A stretch of 9,613 nt of DNA from positions 1-9,613 of the forward strand of contig NZ_JBHRTA010000019.1 of NCBI RefSeq assembly GCF_042646065.1, given 5' to 3'. Positions 1-7,149 of the stretch are shown here, piece after piece. The notes under the pieces were generated by a model. It saw only the letters and a program-made list of their open reading frames with translations, made no database searches and was not told the DNA's origin. Position numbers and translations under genes: made by a program. The first letter of the stretch is position 1. Every line of letters begins with the position of its first letter. The stretch comes from Parapedobacter deserti. GTDB taxonomy: Bacteria > Bacteroidota > Bacteroidia > Sphingobacteriales > Sphingobacteriaceae.

Positions 1-215
1 TTGCCCAGCACAGCAGCCGCCGGGGAGATGTATGCCCGGAAATCCCCCGTGCTCTGGAAGCCCGGACCCAATGTGATGCCCGTGGGCGCTGTGTGCTCCC
101 CGGTAGCACCCGCCTTGTTCAGTACCAGCTGCCCCGTGGCATCCCCGGTCATAAATAAGAAAGCCATCATCAGCGTCAGGCATACGCTTACCGCATTGTG
201 TGTCTTTGTGTTCAT
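1..215 (-). CDS. Exported RHS-type protein, N-terminus only (runs off the left edge)
   Basis: Reading the minus strand from an ATG at 213-215 gives an open frame to the window edge (71 codons plus two bases). It begins MNTKTHNAVSVCLTLMMAFL, a signal peptide with a basic n-region and a hydrophobic core, probably cleaved near ATG-Q. The mature start contains TGITLGPGFQSTGDFRAYI. This resembles the short beta segment (T..LGPGF...G.FRAYI) just after the signal peptide of many large Bacteroidota RHS proteins, often those annotated with DUF6443; the family name is from memory. The start lies 12 bases after the stop of the upstream RHS gene, so the two are probably co-transcribed and translationally coupled. 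An open frame on the opposite strand over the same bases is taken to be its shadow. The full protein would probably exceed 1000 residues and may carry a core motif and a C-terminal toxin, but none of that is in the window. Confidence 0.8.
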   Translation of the reverse strand, partial: MNTKTHNAVSVCLTLMMAFLFMTGDATGQLVLNKAGATGEHTAPTGITLGPGFQSTGDFRAYISPAAAVLG

Positions 216-227
216 CGCCGCAAGCTT

Positions 228-3200
228 TTAGGGACGGTAATTATACTTGTATTCCTCCATAACGTTGCCGAAGTGGTCGCGCGTGCGCCAGAGACGCCCG
301 AAACCGTCGTAGTCGTACCATGTGGTACGTCCCGAGGCATCTGTCGAGCTCGACATGCCGACTAGCGGCGCGTACGTGTAGGTCGTGATTTTCGCCTGTT
401 TCAGCCCAGCTGCCGAGCGGAGCGGCAAAAGGAAACCGGCGACAGCCGNTGTCGAGCTCGACATGCCGACGAATGGCTTATGGGAATAAGCGGTTACCGA
501 AGCATTTTTAAATGCCGGCAAACTCCGCAATGGCGCCAGAAAGTTTTCAACGTCCATGGGTGTTGGGCGCCGTTCACTGAACAAACCAATGGAACCTAGA
601 GCATTTTCCATGGCAGCATATTCGACGTTTTCCACCTTCGCAATGGGATATGTGCCCATGTAGGAATAAAGGTAGTTGATCACGATCCCGTCGGCTTTCC
701 GGGCACTCAACAGGTTGCCTTTGCCATCGTAACGCAGGAATAGGTATTTGTTGGTGTAAGGTGCTGTTCCTATCTGGTATCCTTGGTTAAGCGGGACGAA
801 CATGAGCGTAAACGGCCTAGTGAATTCAGTGCGTTCAAGCAAGGTCTGCTGTCCGTTACGTCGTGAGATTTGCTCAATGACAGGGAGGTAATGATAGTCG
901 TTCATCTGCTGATAAATACCCGTTGCGTCGCGTCCAAGGGCAACCATTTTCGCCGGCCGTATATAATCTGTGGTCAGTACGCTACCGTCACTTGTAACGG
1001 TGGTTTCCTTTTCAAGCAGTTTATCTAGCGCACTGTACTGCCGGGCTATCCATGTCGTTACTTTCCTAAGCGCGGGCGAATAAACATAATCGGTCGTGAT
1101 GACTGAATCAAGCGTAACGGAATGGCTATACAATCCGATCCGTTTGACGGTGTAGGACTGCAGCGCATAGGGTGGGTATGTGCTGTTCCGACTGGGATAG
1201 GAACGATGCGCCGAAAAGTTGTAACGGACCTGTTGCTCGTGTCCGTATCGATTGTTGGTCTCACGGAGTATGGTACCTGCATTGTTATTCAGGGTACCCA
1301 AAAAACGGTTGGCCTCCAACCCGCACTCCCACGATGAGTTATCCACCTCCCCGAACCGTAGGTTGATGAGACCGGGACCTTCGTAATTATATGCTGTAGC
1401 GTGCCCGTTGGGCAAGGTGTGGTATTCGGTAGACGTGAACTGAGTAACGGAGCCGGAGCTTTCCAGTTCCGTTATACACCGGTAAATATAGGGTAGGCCG
1501 TTATACAGATCTACGGATTCGATGGGCGCCCTGTTCAGAGTTAGCGTCAGCCATACCAATTCCGGGTGATTCACATAATGCGTACATGCCGTGGTGTAAC
1601 CGGAAATGAAATTCCGGTACGGCTTGAACTGCAGTGAACTGGAGTCCCTGAACACGAGCCCATCCCCAGTCTTGGTAAATTCGTCATATCGGTAAGTGCG
1701 GGTCTCCGGTGCTCCCAGTAGCGGGACCGAGATTTGCTTGCCGACACGGTACCCTACGAAGGCGGAATCCACGTAGCCTTCCCAAACATCAGAGATGTAG
1801 GTCATATCGACCTTGAGCATGGTGTTAGGCCCATGCAGTTCGACTTCAAGGGAATAGTCGTTACCGGCTTCGAAGTGAAGGTCGTTGAATGGGCTGCTGA
1901 TCGTCCCGGTTCCGGTGAAAGTATTGAAGGAATGGTTCAATTGAAGGTCCACCCAGTTCCTGCCATTCGGAAAAGCCATCGGCGCACCGTTTCCCCATAA
2001 CCTGAACCGGGCCCAGTACTCCTCCAACGGATATTGTTTCGGGCCTTCATTTTCATCGTAAAGGCAGGTCACCTTCAAATTCACCCTTCCAGTGTGCGGC
2101 GTGATCATATCGAAAAGAAAACCCGAGAAAAAATTACCTTCGGTATTGGTAAACCAGTCAGTCCAGGTGCTTCGGGTCTCTTTACGCTCGAATGTCTTAT
2201 ATTTATTTTGTTCGTAATAAATCGAGTCGTACCCACCTGTCGGATACGTTATTTTTTCCAGTAGCCCGCTGGCTCCGAGGATATTCGGGTCGCGGTTCGC
2301 AAATTTTACCGCTTGCATATGCACGGCTTTGTTCCAGGGCACTACCAACTCATCGTAAGCCTGGCGCGGAATCAGTTCCTGATTGGGCTGGCCATTGAAA
2401 CAACCGAAAAAATCTTTAGCGAAGCTAAACCGGTGTGGCAATTGTTCCTTATTCCTGTATCCGAACCGGTACTGTTGATTTTCCCCGCCGGTGATGTCGC
2501 TGACCTGGCTGAGGAAATACCGTGTTTTTAAAGCGGTGACCTGCGCCGGCTCGCTCCAGAACATGGATTGCAGCGCCGGTTCCAATGCCTGTTGTGAAAC
2601 AACCTTATCATAGGTAAAGCGTATTTCCTTAAATTCTTCCATCGGTTGGATGCCTCCTCCTCCACCGGTTTTAATCATTACAGATATACCATCAAGCAGC
2701 TTGTCTCCAGGCAGGTCTTCACGGGATCTGTAGTTAAATGATGCGAAAAAATTATCCCCCTCTACGGTGCTCAGTACCTTGGTTGTCGTGTACCTGTATT
2801 TTACGCACGCGGACCGGAAGCCTGACGCGGGATCGGCACAACTCGTTGGGGAGCCGCTATGATTCCAGAATGAAGGAAACATTATCTGGTACATTCCTAA
2901 GCCGTGGTAGTAGTCAAAGCTCCAGTGTTCGTCGTAATCGATCAGATACATATACTGGACAGTAGTGTATGAAAACCGTATGTTACGGCCGTTTTTGATC
3001 ATGTCATGTAGGAACCAGGCTGTTTTGATACTGTTTACCCGGTATGGAGAATATGCTTCACAATCGGCATCTCCATAGACGGAGACCTCCTCCGCTTCAG
3101 CAAATCGGTAGGAAACGCCGTTAAGGTCGGTGATGATAAATCTGAACTGCCCTGAAGTGAGTTGGATTTTTACCTGATTATCGTTTTTAAGGTAGACAAC

Positions 3201-3755
3201 GGTATTGTTTCTGATAAAAAATGAACCGCTGTTACCAAAGATGTTATAGGTATATAGGTCGTATTCTCCATCGACGCCCGGATTATCCAGGGACATATTA
3301 AGCACATTTGTCAAGTTAGAAGAGGTTGGCGAATGCTCGGATATGGCCTCCAGATCATCGCCTATTCTGTAATTGGCCTGTTCGTCGGGAACACCACGCA
3401 CTTCCCGGATGACCACGGCTGTAAATAGGTCTTTCCAACCGGTACCCAGACGGCCTCCCCAGTCGTCCACTTTTATTCCGGTCGAGGAATATTCTAAATA
3501 AGGGGCATAAGTAAGGTCCCCTTCCGACAGGGAAAATAACGGAAGAAGTTTGGAAACGGATCCCGTGGCTTTCGAAACGTCCACTCCCCCGTATTTGCCC
3601 AACCCAGAAACCGATGGCGAGGCTAATAGCCGCTTCTCGGTGGTCCTATTGAAGTCGGCCATCGTCTGGCTCAGGGCTACTTGCGTTAATAAAATGACAA
3701 TCGCAATACTTAGTGACCTTATTGACAAGATCTGGAAATGATGGTTTGTTCTCAT
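228..3755 (-). CDS. Large exported RHS/SpvB-like YD-repeat protein
   Basis: The chosen ATG (3753-3755) gives 1175 residues starting MRTNHHFQILSIRSLSIAIV, a good signal peptide ending near LSQ. The open frame runs 14 codons further upstream, but that extension is polar and would put residues ahead of the signal peptide. The mature N-terminus has the Bacteroidota RHS/SpvB-like opening: PSVSGLGKYGGVDVSKATGS, then LEYSSTGIKVDDWGGRLGTGW. The middle is beta-rich, with many Tyr-containing strands such as YRYTTTKV and FGYRNKEQLPHRFSF. The end has YD-type repeats (YLFLRYDGKGN, YSYMGTYPIAKV, WYDYDGFGRLWRTRDHFGN) and stops at EYKYNYRP, a usual end for this family. No core DPxGR motif or toxin tip is present, so it may be a structural partner rather than a toxin carrier. 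The expected fold is a hollow beta shell, as in other RHS/Tc proteins. Near the end a 36-codon segment is duplicated around an undetermined base. It lies 136 bases after the fibre array and is followed by a second RHS gene. Confidence 0.85.
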   Translation of the reverse strand: MRTNHHFQILSIRSLSIAIVILLTQVALSQTMADFNRTTEKRLLASPSVSGLGKYGGVDVSKATGSVSKLLPLFSLSEGDLTYAPYLEYSSTGIKVDDWGGRLGTGWKDLFTAVVIREVRGVPDEQANYRIGDDLEAISEHSPTSSNLTNVLNMSLDNPGVDGEYDLYTYNIFGNSGSFFIRNNTVVYLKNDNQVKIQLTSGQFRFIITDLNGVSYRFAEAEEVSVYGDADCEAYSPYRVNSIKTAWFLHDMIKNGRNIRFSYTTVQYMYLIDYDEHWSFDYYHGLGMYQIMFPSFWNHSGSPTSCADPASGFRSACVKYRYTTTKVLSTVEGDNFFASFNYRSREDLPGDKLLDGISVMIKTGGGGGIQPMEEFKEIRFTYDKVVSQQALEPALQSMFWSEPAQVTALKTRYFLSQVSDITGGENQQYRFGYRNKEQLPHRFSFAKDFFGCFNGQPNQELIPRQAYDELVVPWNKAVHMQAVKFANRDPNILGASGLLEKITYPTGGYDSIYYEQNKYKTFERKETRSTWTDWFTNTEGNFFSGFLFDMITPHTGRVNLKVTCLYDENEGPKQYPLEEYWARFRLWGNGAPMAFPNGRNWVDLQLNHSFNTFTGTGTISSPFNDLHFEAGNDYSLEVELHGPNTMLKVDMTYISDVWEGYVDSAFVGYRVGKQISVPLLGAPETRTYRYDEFTKTGDGLVFRDSSSLQFKPYRNFISGYTTACTHYVNHPELVWLTLTLNRAPIESVDLYNGLPYIYRCITELESSGSVTQFTSTEYHTLPNGHATAYNYEGPGLINLRFGEVDNSSWECGLEANRFLGTLNNNAGTILRETNNRYGHEQQVRYNFSAHRSYPSRNSTYPPYALQSYTVKRIGLYSHSVTLDSVITTDYVYSPALRKVTTWIARQYSALDKLLEKETTVTSDGSVLTTDYIRPAKMVALGRDATGIYQQMNDYHYLPVIEQISRRNGQQTLLERTEFTRPFTLMFVPLNQGYQIGTAPYTNKYLFLRYDGKGNLLSARKADGIVINYLYSYMGTYPIAKVENVEYAAMENALGSIGLFSERRPTPMDVENFLAPLRSLPAFKNASVTAYSHKPFVGMSSSTXAVAGFLLPLRSAAGLKQAKITTYTYAPLVGMSSSTDASGRTTWYDYDGFGRLWRTRDHFGNVMEEYKYNYRP
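342..557 (-). repeat. In-frame 108-bp tandem duplication inside the RHS gene, with an undetermined base at the joint
   Basis: A 21-bp sequence (TGTCGAGCTCGACATGCCGA plus C, plus strand) occurs identically at 342-362 and 450-470, exactly 108 bases apart. Its first part, GTCGAGCTCGAC, is a perfect 12-bp palindrome. The encoded units are homologous but not identical. The upstream unit includes FLAPLRSLPAFKNASVTAYS and ends KPFVGMSSST. The downstream unit includes FLLPLRSAAGLKQAKITTYT and ends APLVGMSSST. The n at 449 lies immediately beside the repeat, as expected if two paralogous RHS sequences were joined there. A true duplication followed by divergence is the alternative. Confidence 0.7.
449..449. 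other. Undetermined base (n)
   Basis: This is the only ambiguous base in the window. It falls in codon 1103 of the RHS protein (NCG, any of Ser, Pro, Thr or Ala), exactly at the boundary between the two copies of the 108-bp duplication. That position suggests an assembly or polishing problem in a repeated gene family. Confidence 0.95.
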
Positions 3756-3891
3756 TTTTTTACTTATCTTAATGTCAGTTTTTCCGTGCCGACACATAGA
3801 TTCCGTGCACCTACAAGTTTATTGGTTTGCGTTCGGCATGAGGTGATCTCAGCGAAAAGAAGGATACGACTAGTAGAAAGTTGTACGTCGT

Positions 3892-4567
3892 TCATTTGGT
3901 TTCAGTTTTTGTTGACGATTCTAATTGGATAACTCGGTGTTGTAGGTCATTGACCTGACTTTGTAGCGACATCTTGTCTTTGCGTTGCTCTATCAAATGA
4001 AGCGTCAACTCCTCCACCTTTTTCAGCAGCAGCAGGTTCATCTCCGCGAGGTCCAAACCATCCCGTTGGATGTCTGCGGCAGACGGGATTTCCGGCAGGT
4101 GTCTGTGCTTTTTCACGAAAGCCTCTACATCGGCTAAAGCTTGTAGTTCGTAACCCGGCTCGAACACGTAGTCCGGTACGGAGATGTCCGTCTTCACCTT
4201 CACCTCTTTGGCAAGAATATTACCGTTTACCGCCAGCTTAGCTTGAGGGGCGTTCGTGCCGATGCCGATATTACCTGAGGGAAGAAATGTCATATAAGGA
4301 TTCGAATAAACCGTGCCGATATACGAATAATTTTCATACGACTCCCCATTGGTATAGTATCCGTAAGTTCCAAGCATGACAAAGGGCTTACTGTTATCTT
4401 GGTTTGATATTTTGAATCCTCTTGTCCACCCACTGGATTCCGTTGGGAAATTAGCTTTTATCGTTACGCCGTGACGACAATCCTATTAAGACATTGGGAT
4501 CCTGGCTATAGACTTGGCCATGACCAAGCCACCAAATAGCGGCAGTTATAAATGCTAACCGTTTCAT
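3892..4567 (-). pseudogene. Tail-fibre-like secreted protein (array gene 5), frameshifted near the 5' end
   Basis: The true start is the ATG at 4565-4567, 8 bases after the upstream gene's stop. It opens MKRLAFITAAIWWLGHGQVY, a signal peptide ending S-Q, and continues DPNVLIGLSS before a stop at 4451-4453. The rest is in another frame, entered between about 4482 and 4454 (one base too many or two too few), reading VTIKANFPTESSGWTRGF and onward to the stop at 3892. Repaired, the protein is about 224 residues, close to the 226 of its upstream neighbour, with which it shares the N-terminal pattern GW.RGF/L and the turn F/YILPNG/SGNIGIGT. The C-terminal block (NGNILAKEVKVKTDISVPDY, HLPEIPSA, LAEMNLLLLKKVEELTLHLI) is followed by a Gln/Leu-rich coiled coil. 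It closely matches array gene 1. The frameshift could be a sequencing error or real inactivation; unrepaired, an internal ATG at 4377 would give only 161 residues without a signal peptide. Confidence 0.8.
4214..4245 (-). repeat. 32-bp exact repeat shared by the 3' parts of array genes 5 and 1
   Basis: The 32 bases here are identical to 7428-7459. They encode the KLAVNGNIL segment at the start of the constant C-terminal block. Flanking bases are also highly similar, so the exact match sits inside a longer near-identical stretch and could act as a recombination or gene-conversion tract. Confidence 0.85.
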
Positions 4568-4575
4568 TGTAAATT

Positions 4576-5256
4576 TTAATCTTTTTCTTTCAGTTGATTG
4601 ATTTCACGCTGTTGCTCCAGTATATACAGCGTCAGTTCCTCCACCTTCTCGAGAAGTTTGCGGTTCATTTCAGCCAATCCGATGCCGTCGGCTTCTACAT
4701 CCTTCGCCGAAGGAATGCCGGGTAGATGACCGTGGGTATTGATATAGGATTCTAATTCGGCTAGTGACATGAGGTCGTAGCCCTTCTTGAAGACGTAATC
4801 CGGCCAATTGCCCATTTCTACTTTCACCTCCCTGGCTCGAATGTTGCCGTTGACTGATAATTTCTCTTGAGGAGCCGTCGTGCCGATGCCAATACTGCCA
4901 TTGGGCAAAATATATAGACCTAAACGACTTTGCCACGGACTTGTTCCGTAGGCTAAGTAAAACAGATCAGCAGACTCCCCCACTCCATACATGCCCAAAC
5001 CCAACACGCGGTCATTCGGTTGGCCATGGATAAAATATGTTAATCCCCTAGCCCAGCCACCTGTTCTATTAGGGCTTAGCAGGTCTATGCCCCCGCCATC
5101 AATTTTGACATATGTATTGCTCGCAGTCGGAAATGAATTTTGGGCGAGCAGACTATCTGCGTATGAGCAGATCACGAAAAGGGCAGATAGCGAACTTTTA
5201 ATAATGCTGCTACCGCCAAGCAGGGAAATCAGGTTGAATTTGTTCATCATTGTCAT
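4576..5256 (-). CDS. Tail-fibre-like secreted protein (array gene 4)
   Basis: This 226-residue protein has an ATG that directly abuts the stop of the upstream gene (TGAATG), so the two are translationally coupled. Met3 and Met4 are alternative starts. A long signal peptide (hydrophobic SSLSALFVICSYA) ends near LLAQ. The N-terminal variable part (about 42-115) has GGWARGLTYF and VLGLGMYG, short beta strands also seen in array gene 5. The constant part begins at about 120 with SIGIGTTAPQEKLSVNGNIR, then EVKVEMGNWPDYVFKKGYDL, HLPGIPSA and LAEMNRKLLEKVEELTLYIL. It ends in a short heptad-like helix (EQQREINQLKEKD). The layout of beta-rich head, VNG..RA turn and terminal coiled coil resembles phage tail-fibre tips and the endosialidase-chaperone (Peptidase_S74) region, but I do not see the S74 catalytic Ser/Lys pattern. 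The role in the cell is unknown; trimeric surface fibre is an inference. Confidence 0.85.
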   Translation of the reverse strand: MTMMNKFNLISLLGGSSIIKSSLSALFVICSYADSLLAQNSFPTASNTYVKIDGGGIDLLSPNRTGGWARGLTYFIHGQPNDRVLGLGMYGVGESADLFYLAYGTSPWQSRLGLYILPNGSIGIGTTAPQEKLSVNGNIRAREVKVEMGNWPDYVFKKGYDLMSLAELESYINTHGHLPGIPSAKDVEADGIGLAEMNRKLLEKVEELTLYILEQQREINQLKEKD

Positions 5257-6042
5257 TCAGGGTAAAACATCGAGCTTATTTGACACAGAAAAACGATCAT
5301 GCACCGTCTTTCTTTGTATTATTTGAGTTTTCAGCTCATTCATACTATTTTCTAACCACTTATTTTTCTCTTTAATTTGGCGATTAGACTCATTCAATTC
5401 GATCAAATATAGCGTCAGCTCCTCCACCTTTTCCAATAATTTTCGGTTCATCTCCGCCAATGCTACGCCGTTAGCCTCCACTTCGGCAGCGGCGGGGATA
5501 CCGGGGAGACGCCCATTTTCCTTGATATAAGCGTCGACGTCCTCAAGGGGAAGCAACGGATAATCTTTTTTAAACACATAGTCAGGCCAATTGGCCGTTT
5601 CCACTTTAATCTCTTTTGCGCGAATGCTACCGTTTACAGCGAGTTTGTCCGTAGGATTGTCTATTCCGATTCCGACGTTGCCGTTACTATCTGAAATAAT
5701 CAATTCCCGCCAGCTTTCCCAGTTAGGTGAATTTCCCGATCTGAAATATATTTTGTAATTATTTGAGAATGCCAATTCATGTGCCTTGCCTCCCGAATTA
5801 TCTGCATACCATGACCTGAAACCCAACAAGAAATAATACGGGTTTCCTACTTCTGGCAATCCAATGGCGCTTCCAAACTTAAAATGAGGCTGGAACGACC
5901 TATTATAACTGGATGGTGTAGTTGGATCATTTCTCAGATCTGATACCAATAAGCTGGTGGTCTGACCGACTACGTTAAGAGAAGTCAATATACACACCGC
6001 AAATGGGTAAAAAAAGAAAAACTGTTGAACTCTTCTTTTCAT
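5257..6042 (-). CDS. Tail-fibre-like secreted protein with a pyocin-knob-like segment (array gene 3)
   Basis: This 261-residue protein starts MKRRVQQFFFFYPFAVCILT, a strong signal peptide with basic n-region and aromatic core, probably cleaved near VVGQ. The variable region (about 28-118) ends KIYFRSGNSPNWESWRELII. That resembles the end of pyocin_knob/phage tail-fibre domains, where a strand of the type lyyRsg is followed by W..Wr.l; the match is by eye. The constant block starts at about 122 (NVGIGIDNPTDKLAVNGSIR), continues EIKVETANWPDYVFKKDYPL, RLPGIPAA and LAEMNRKLLEKVEELTLYLI, and ends in a longer coiled coil (about 215-245) and a polar tail. The stop overlaps no bases of the next gene but touches its ATG. 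A 168-base gap separates it from array gene 2, and this gap holds a Gly/Ser-rich remnant. No promoter consensus was convincing in that gap. Confidence 0.85.
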   Translation of the reverse strand: MKRRVQQFFFFYPFAVCILTSLNVVGQTTSLLVSDLRNDPTTPSSYNRSFQPHFKFGSAIGLPEVGNPYYFLLGFRSWYADNSGGKAHELAFSNNYKIYFRSGNSPNWESWRELIISDSNGNVGIGIDNPTDKLAVNGSIRAKEIKVETANWPDYVFKKDYPLLPLEDVDAYIKENGRLPGIPAAAEVEANGVALAEMNRKLLEKVEELTLYLIELNESNRQIKEKNKWLENSMNELKTQIIQRKTVHDRFSVSNKLDVLP

Positions 6043-6116
6043 AGCTATTGGTCAATTTTTGTAAAGTGATAAGCTGGCTTTCAACTGTCGTAACATCGTG
6101 CCTATTTTGACATGAA

Positions 6117-6164
6117 AGAATCACGCTCCTCCACTGCAAGCCCCACTTCCGGACCCTCCCAAAA
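6117..6164 (-). repeat. Gly/Ser-rich gene-end remnant, copy 2
   Basis: On the minus strand these bases encode LLGGSGSGACSGGA followed by TGA at 6121-6123 and a short conserved tail. They align with 7835-7882, which encodes LGSSGSGARGGKA and TGA in the equivalent place, at both the DNA and peptide level. The open frame upstream is only about 23 codons before a stop and has no start codon, so this is not an intact gene. Both copies lie a short way upstream of a fibre gene start. Confidence 0.55.
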
Positions 6165-6210
6165 GGTAGAGCCTATCAACTCCGCCGGGAATGGCAAGTT
6201 ACTCACAAGG

Positions 6211-7149
6211 CTATTTCCCATATGACTGTCTTATTCCAATTTGCTGTTCAATGGCTGAAAGCCTATCTTGTAGAAATTTGTATTCCTTATCCTTCTCGAT
6301 CAGATGCAGCGTCAGCTCCTCCACCTTCTCCAACAGCTTGCGGTTCATTTCGGCCAGGCCGACACCTACTGCTTCCACTTCTTCGGCGGCGGGAATTCCT
6401 GGAAGGTGACCGTTCGTTTCGATATAAGTTTCCAGTTCGGCCAGCGGCATGAGTGGATAATCCGTTTTGAACACGTAATCCGGCCAGTTCGCCATCTCAA
6501 CCTTTACCTCTTTCGCGCGGACGTTGCCATTTACAGAGAGCTTCTCCGTCGGACTGCCGCCAATCCCCACATTCCCATGTATGGTGAATGAAGAAGCGTA
6601 TTGCGTGACCGGCATATTCGACTGGTAATCTGCAATTTCTGACAACACATTTGTATTTACGGGAGTACCGCTCTGCTCATACGACACATACCTCATATTT
6701 TCCGCGCTTGATATTGTCCATCCGACAAACTTAAATCCGTGGTTATGATAGGGCGGCGAATAAGGAACTTCAATAGCCAGGTATTTCTTGCCGTTGTAAC
6801 GGCAGGTCTTTAACTTCCAAACGGAAGAATTATCCATGGATACCAAGTGTGCCGATGTCGATTGATGGGCCGATGAAGAGTTGACTTGGGCTATATTCAA
6901 GCGGTTCGCCCCACCCGCGTTTCCTCTTAACGCCGTAATCGTGCCAATGGCATAGTTCATATTCAAATTGACCCCATCGTACATTTCATGCAGCAGGATT
7001 AGGCCTTTTGTAAAGTCTCCATTGCCCGTTGTGTTAATGATTATGCTACGGTAATTACCCGGAGCGAGTTCCGTTACCTGCGAGAAGGTTGCTGTCCAAC
7101 CAAGCACGATAAGTGCCGTAATTAACGTTCTAATTGTTTGATTCATCAT
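6211..7149 (-). CDS. Tail-fibre-like secreted protein with long variable head (array gene 2)
   Basis: At 312 residues this is the longest of the array. It overlaps the end of array gene 1 by 20 bases (17 if Met2 is used), which indicates translational coupling. The signal peptide (RTLITALIVLGWTATFSQ) ends near residue 24. The variable head (about 25-190) is beta-rich with many Asn, Ser and Tyr; it includes LAPGNYRSIIINTTGNGDF, WKLKTCRYNGKKYLAIEVPY and HNHGFKFVGW, a lectin-like or receptor-binding-like composition with no family I can name. The constant block starts at about 192 (NVGIGGSPTEKLSVNGNVRA), continues KEVKVEMANWPDYVFKTDYP, HLPGIPAAEEVEA and LAEMNRKLLEKVEELTLHLI, and ends in a coiled coil with a basic/polar tail. 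It is of the NWPDYVFK subtype, like genes 3 and 4. Function is unknown; a trimeric fibre displayed with the RHS proteins is an inference. Confidence 0.85.
   Translation of the reverse strand: MMNQTIRTLITALIVLGWTATFSQVTELAPGNYRSIIINTTGNGDFTKGLILLHEMYDGVNLNMNYAIGTITALRGNAGGANRLNIAQVNSSSAHQSTSAHLVSMDNSSVWKLKTCRYNGKKYLAIEVPYSPPYHNHGFKFVGWTISSAENMRYVSYEQSGTPVNTNVLSEIADYQSNMPVTQYASSFTIHGNVGIGGSPTEKLSVNGNVRAKEVKVEMANWPDYVFKTDYPLMPLAELETYIETNGHLPGIPAAEEVEAVGVGLAEMNRKLLEKVEELTLHLIEKDKEYKFLQDRLSAIEQQIGIRQSYGK

Noticed and set aside
1..231. Plus-strand open frame of 76 codons
   Set aside because: It is antisense to a minus-strand gene start with a signal peptide and an RHS-family mature N-terminus. It has low-complexity Pro/Ala/Val content and no family resemblance.
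4991..5326. Plus-strand 111-codon open frame
   Set aside because: It crosses the junction of two well-supported minus-strand fibre genes with signal peptides. It has no leader, domain or context of its own.
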